DNA of 64,000 nucleotides from Pyrenopolyporus hunteri (lineage: Eukaryota; Ascomycota; Sordariomycetes; Xylariales; Hypoxylaceae), in assembly GCA_902806595.1 (NCBI GenBank), contig CADCXC010000003.1:124001-188000 (forward strand), in the 5' to 3' direction. The notes under the pieces are model-generated. The model was not told the DNA's origin and did not search any database. It saw only the letters and a list, made by a program, of their open reading frames with translations. Numbering within the stretch: the first letter of the stretch is position 1; every line of letters begins with the position of its first letter. A program made the position numbers and the translations under genes. This document shows positions 61,661-64,000 of the stretch, piece by piece.

Positions 61661-63644
61661 CTAATTCGCCCAAGATGTAATAGCGTTGATGTAGTATGTA
61701 CGTACGTTAAACGAAGAAACAAACCGCCGTCGGGGCGGCGTACCGAGCGGGTTTTTTAGGTAAGTATTTGTCGTGCTTTTACAAAGGATAGCTCATGCGT
61801 TGGTAGGCGGAGTTTATGGGACGCTTCATTTCAAGTCTGCTCTTAGTGTTTGATTTTCGTTCTAACAGTACGGTATGAGTGACGCGCAATCATGCCTACC
61901 TAGGTACCTACCTCGCAAGGTACATTTAGTAGTATTGTATCTTCAATTAACTGTAGTGGAAAGGGGGGGAAATGTATGGCACTACTATGCCTAAATACCC
62001 CCCTAGGTATGTAGGTAATTGATCTATAATACACCCAACATTAATGAAGCTCTCGCCGGTCTCTTTCAAGCTTAAGGGTTAGAATCTCTACCTACATAGG
62101 GTATATACCTAAGTATTTATGTCCATCGTTATCGACACAGTTGTACCGATAACCTATGTAACCTTCATGAAGCCGGGGATTTGCATGCATGAAAGTGAGG
62201 TCCCGACTCTGCGGAACTCTTAGTCCAAACGGGGTGATATCGACAGGGAACACAAAATAAGACAGGGACAAGGCAAACCCAAGCCTCGAGCCTTATGCTA
62301 CTATGCCACTTCATCTTACGGCAAGTACTTTTCGTGGTAAAGTACTATTAACGAGTATCGAAATCATCTCTACAAATTGTACCCAGGTATGCACCCCTTT
62401 GTTAGGTTGCGTTCTAGCTCTACATTCAATAAAACCAGGGTCGCGGATGGGACCCAACGACGCTAAATCCGTATATGTCTTCACTGCTTCCAACTTAGTC
62501 CCATTCTGTCGATTCTTATCGGAATTGTCGACCTCCTAAAACATGCCTCATTATGCTCGGGATATTCGACCAAGCTCTCAAGCAGCGGTGAATATCTACC
62601 TAGGGGAGCTGCAAATTACAATTCTAAACTAGGTAGTCCAAATCTGCCGGATGGGCGTCTGCGCGAATAGCTTACAGAATTCGAGATAGGTAGAGGGCGT
62701 GTTAGTTCCGGCCTAGATGCTATACCAACATCCTGCATCTCCTCTTGCTATCCTCCTGTCTTACTATTTCATCCTGTATGTGGAAGCGCATCCTAAACCG
62801 CAGCAATAGCCCGCGCTTAAGACGCGACGGTGAACTCACGGTACCGGACTCCCTACAGCAAACCGGATGTGGGCTGGCTCATACGCAGTGGTGGCCGAGG
62901 AATTTACAGGCTCTGATTGACGCAAAGTCTGTCGTCACCGCCTCTATGTTGCAGCCGGGTCGCCTAAGCGGCCGCCTTAGCGGATCTTGTTAAACACTTT
63001 TCATCTCCGGCCTATATATTATACGGCCCCTCTACATCGCCAAAACGGCTTTTACCTGAGCTTTCTTATTACATGCGTATACAAAAGGTTTCAAGGTAAA
63101 CGCAGTAGAGAACAAAACAGTCTGGCATCTTCGTTCGTTTCTGGTACGGCGAGAGTCGCGCCCTGCGCCCGGGGGTGGGGGTGGTCGAACAATGCGCGGC
63201 CGTAAAATTGGGTTCATCCCACGCCTGTTCGCGATGTTTACCAGTGACGCATGTTAAGTTGGGTGTTTAACTACCTATTTATTGAGCCAAGTGTCACAAG
63301 TAATTATCGCACCGTCCTGCGGTCCAGCCCACGTTTAAACTGTCTCGTCGGTCTCCTTAACGAGCCTAGATTCTAAGACTATTGCCTGTATGAACCGGGA
63401 CGGGCGGTTGCCGTTTGGGCCGCATTTAGAGCCCTCACTGTCATGAGGAAGCACTGCCAATAGATACGATAGAATACCTTAGGTCTGCACACCTATCACA
63501 TACGTCGGGTGTTCGACCACTTCATCCACTTCCGTTTACTTCCGCGGGGCCATAACACACGGGGCTCACCCCGCATGACCGAGTTCTCCTTTTTACACAC
63601 AGTGGTTCTAATTTGCTTTAGCCTCCTATATAATTCACAGCATC
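61661..63644. other. Intergenic right of the retrotransposon
   Basis: Normal base composition returns immediately. Single palindromic repeat copies lie near 61895-61915 and 62000-62015. Open frames here are short and without motif. The final 100 bp lead into the partial gene. Confidence 0.6.
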
Positions 63645-64000
63645 ATGGCTAACGCAAGTCCACGCGTGTCGAAAATCTCAGTGGAGACATCCCACATGGA
63701 GTTCTACCCCTATACTGCGCCGGGGTGCGAACCCGACTGCGCTACTTCTACAGCAGGAAATAACACGCCTACGCACACGACCATTGACGATGAACCCCCA
63801 GAGCAGGTCTGTTCATGTGGTATCGGGAGGACCGACGTCATAGAGACGACGCCGCACCCATACCAGAGATTCGCTATTCGGGAGAGAAATACACGGCGTT
63901 TCATCACTCTCGTGGAAGGCAAGCTTTGCATGCGAGAGAATCCCGGCGAACGGGGTGGGTGGCATTGGACGTGCGTGGAGACAGACGACTGGCTCGGGTT
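63645..64000 (+). CDS. 5' part of an unknown fungal gene, truncated by the window edge
   Basis: Open from the ATG at 63645 for 118 codons with no stop before the window ends. A TATATAAT sequence lies about 16 bp upstream of the ATG. The product starts MANASPRVSKISVETSHMEF. Residues 65-118 include RFAIRERNTRRFITLVEGKL and GGWHWTCVETDDWLGF-like spacing. The GGWxWxCVExDxWLGF pattern is known to me from uncharacterised fungal proteins that go on with a beta-trefoil-like repeat. No function is assigned. Real start and exon structure need the next window. Confidence 0.6.
   Translation, partial: MANASPRVSKISVETSHMEFYPYTAPGCEPDCATSTAGNNTPTHTTIDDEPPEQVCSCGIGRTDVIETTPHPYQRFAIRERNTRRFITLVEGKLCMRENPGERGGWHWTCVETDDWLG

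Noticed and set aside
61721..61760. GC-rich hairpin followed by six T, like a bacterial terminator
   Set aside because: The organism is a eukaryote, no gene ends here, and the structure is probably incidental.
1..64000. CRISPR arrays, bacterial operons or ribosome-binding sites
   Set aside because: No spaced direct-repeat array is present; introns and gene families show this is fungal nuclear DNA.

Overview
The window looks like nuclear DNA of a filamentous ascomycete (Pezizomycotina, probably a Sordariomycete-type genome). Coding density is low. Genes are interrupted by short introns of about 50-170 bp, with GTAAGT-like donors and CTAAC/CTAAT-like branch sites, and carry eukaryotic families: an APSES cell-cycle transcription factor, a TEY MAP kinase, an F-box protein and ankyrin proteins. 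Intergenic DNA is full of a palindromic CCTA/TAGG-GTAC-CTAG repeat, and one retrotransposon has been destroyed by RIP-like C-to-T mutation. All gene models are hand-spliced from the sequence; none is confirmed by transcripts.

Layout. Bases 1-10181 hold no convincing gene but contain a 712-bp non-autonomous inverted-repeat element (3282-3993) with a 12-bp minisatellite inside. Bases 10182-30575 are a core-like block: an Mbp1/Res-type MBF subunit (-), an ankyrin protein (+), an AKR7-like aldo/keto reductase (+), an EamA/DMT transporter (+), an F-box protein (-), a MetE-C-terminal-like protein (+) and a 5'-nucleotidase-family metallophosphoesterase (+). Just downstream lies a truncated relic of an NLR-type alpha/beta-hydrolase gene (-).

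Bases 32323-45460 form a gene-sparse, secretome-rich stretch: a pepsin-like aspartic protease, a small cysteine-containing effector-like protein, a two-exon secreted protein of unknown function, and a carboxy-cis,cis-muconate-cyclase-like beta-propeller with an apparent signal peptide. Bases 46204-52587 return to conserved genes: a low-molecular-weight protein tyrosine phosphatase, the cell-wall-integrity MAP kinase (Slt2/Mps1 type) and a secreted DUF3455-like protein. Bases 55449-61655 are a complete LTR retrotransposon with 217-bp LTRs and a 5-bp target duplication. It is AT-saturated inside, while the outer parts of both LTRs are nearly intact. A new gene starts at 63645 and runs off the right edge.

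No operon or biosynthetic cluster is evident. The two signalling genes (MBF subunit and CWI MAP kinase) are connected in yeast cell-cycle and wall biology, but their co-location here is probably incidental. The strongest unusual signals are the intact-edged LTR element with CpG-sparing mutation, the inverted-repeat mini-element, the effector-like secreted gene, the NLR relic and a probable GC-AG intron in the reductase gene.
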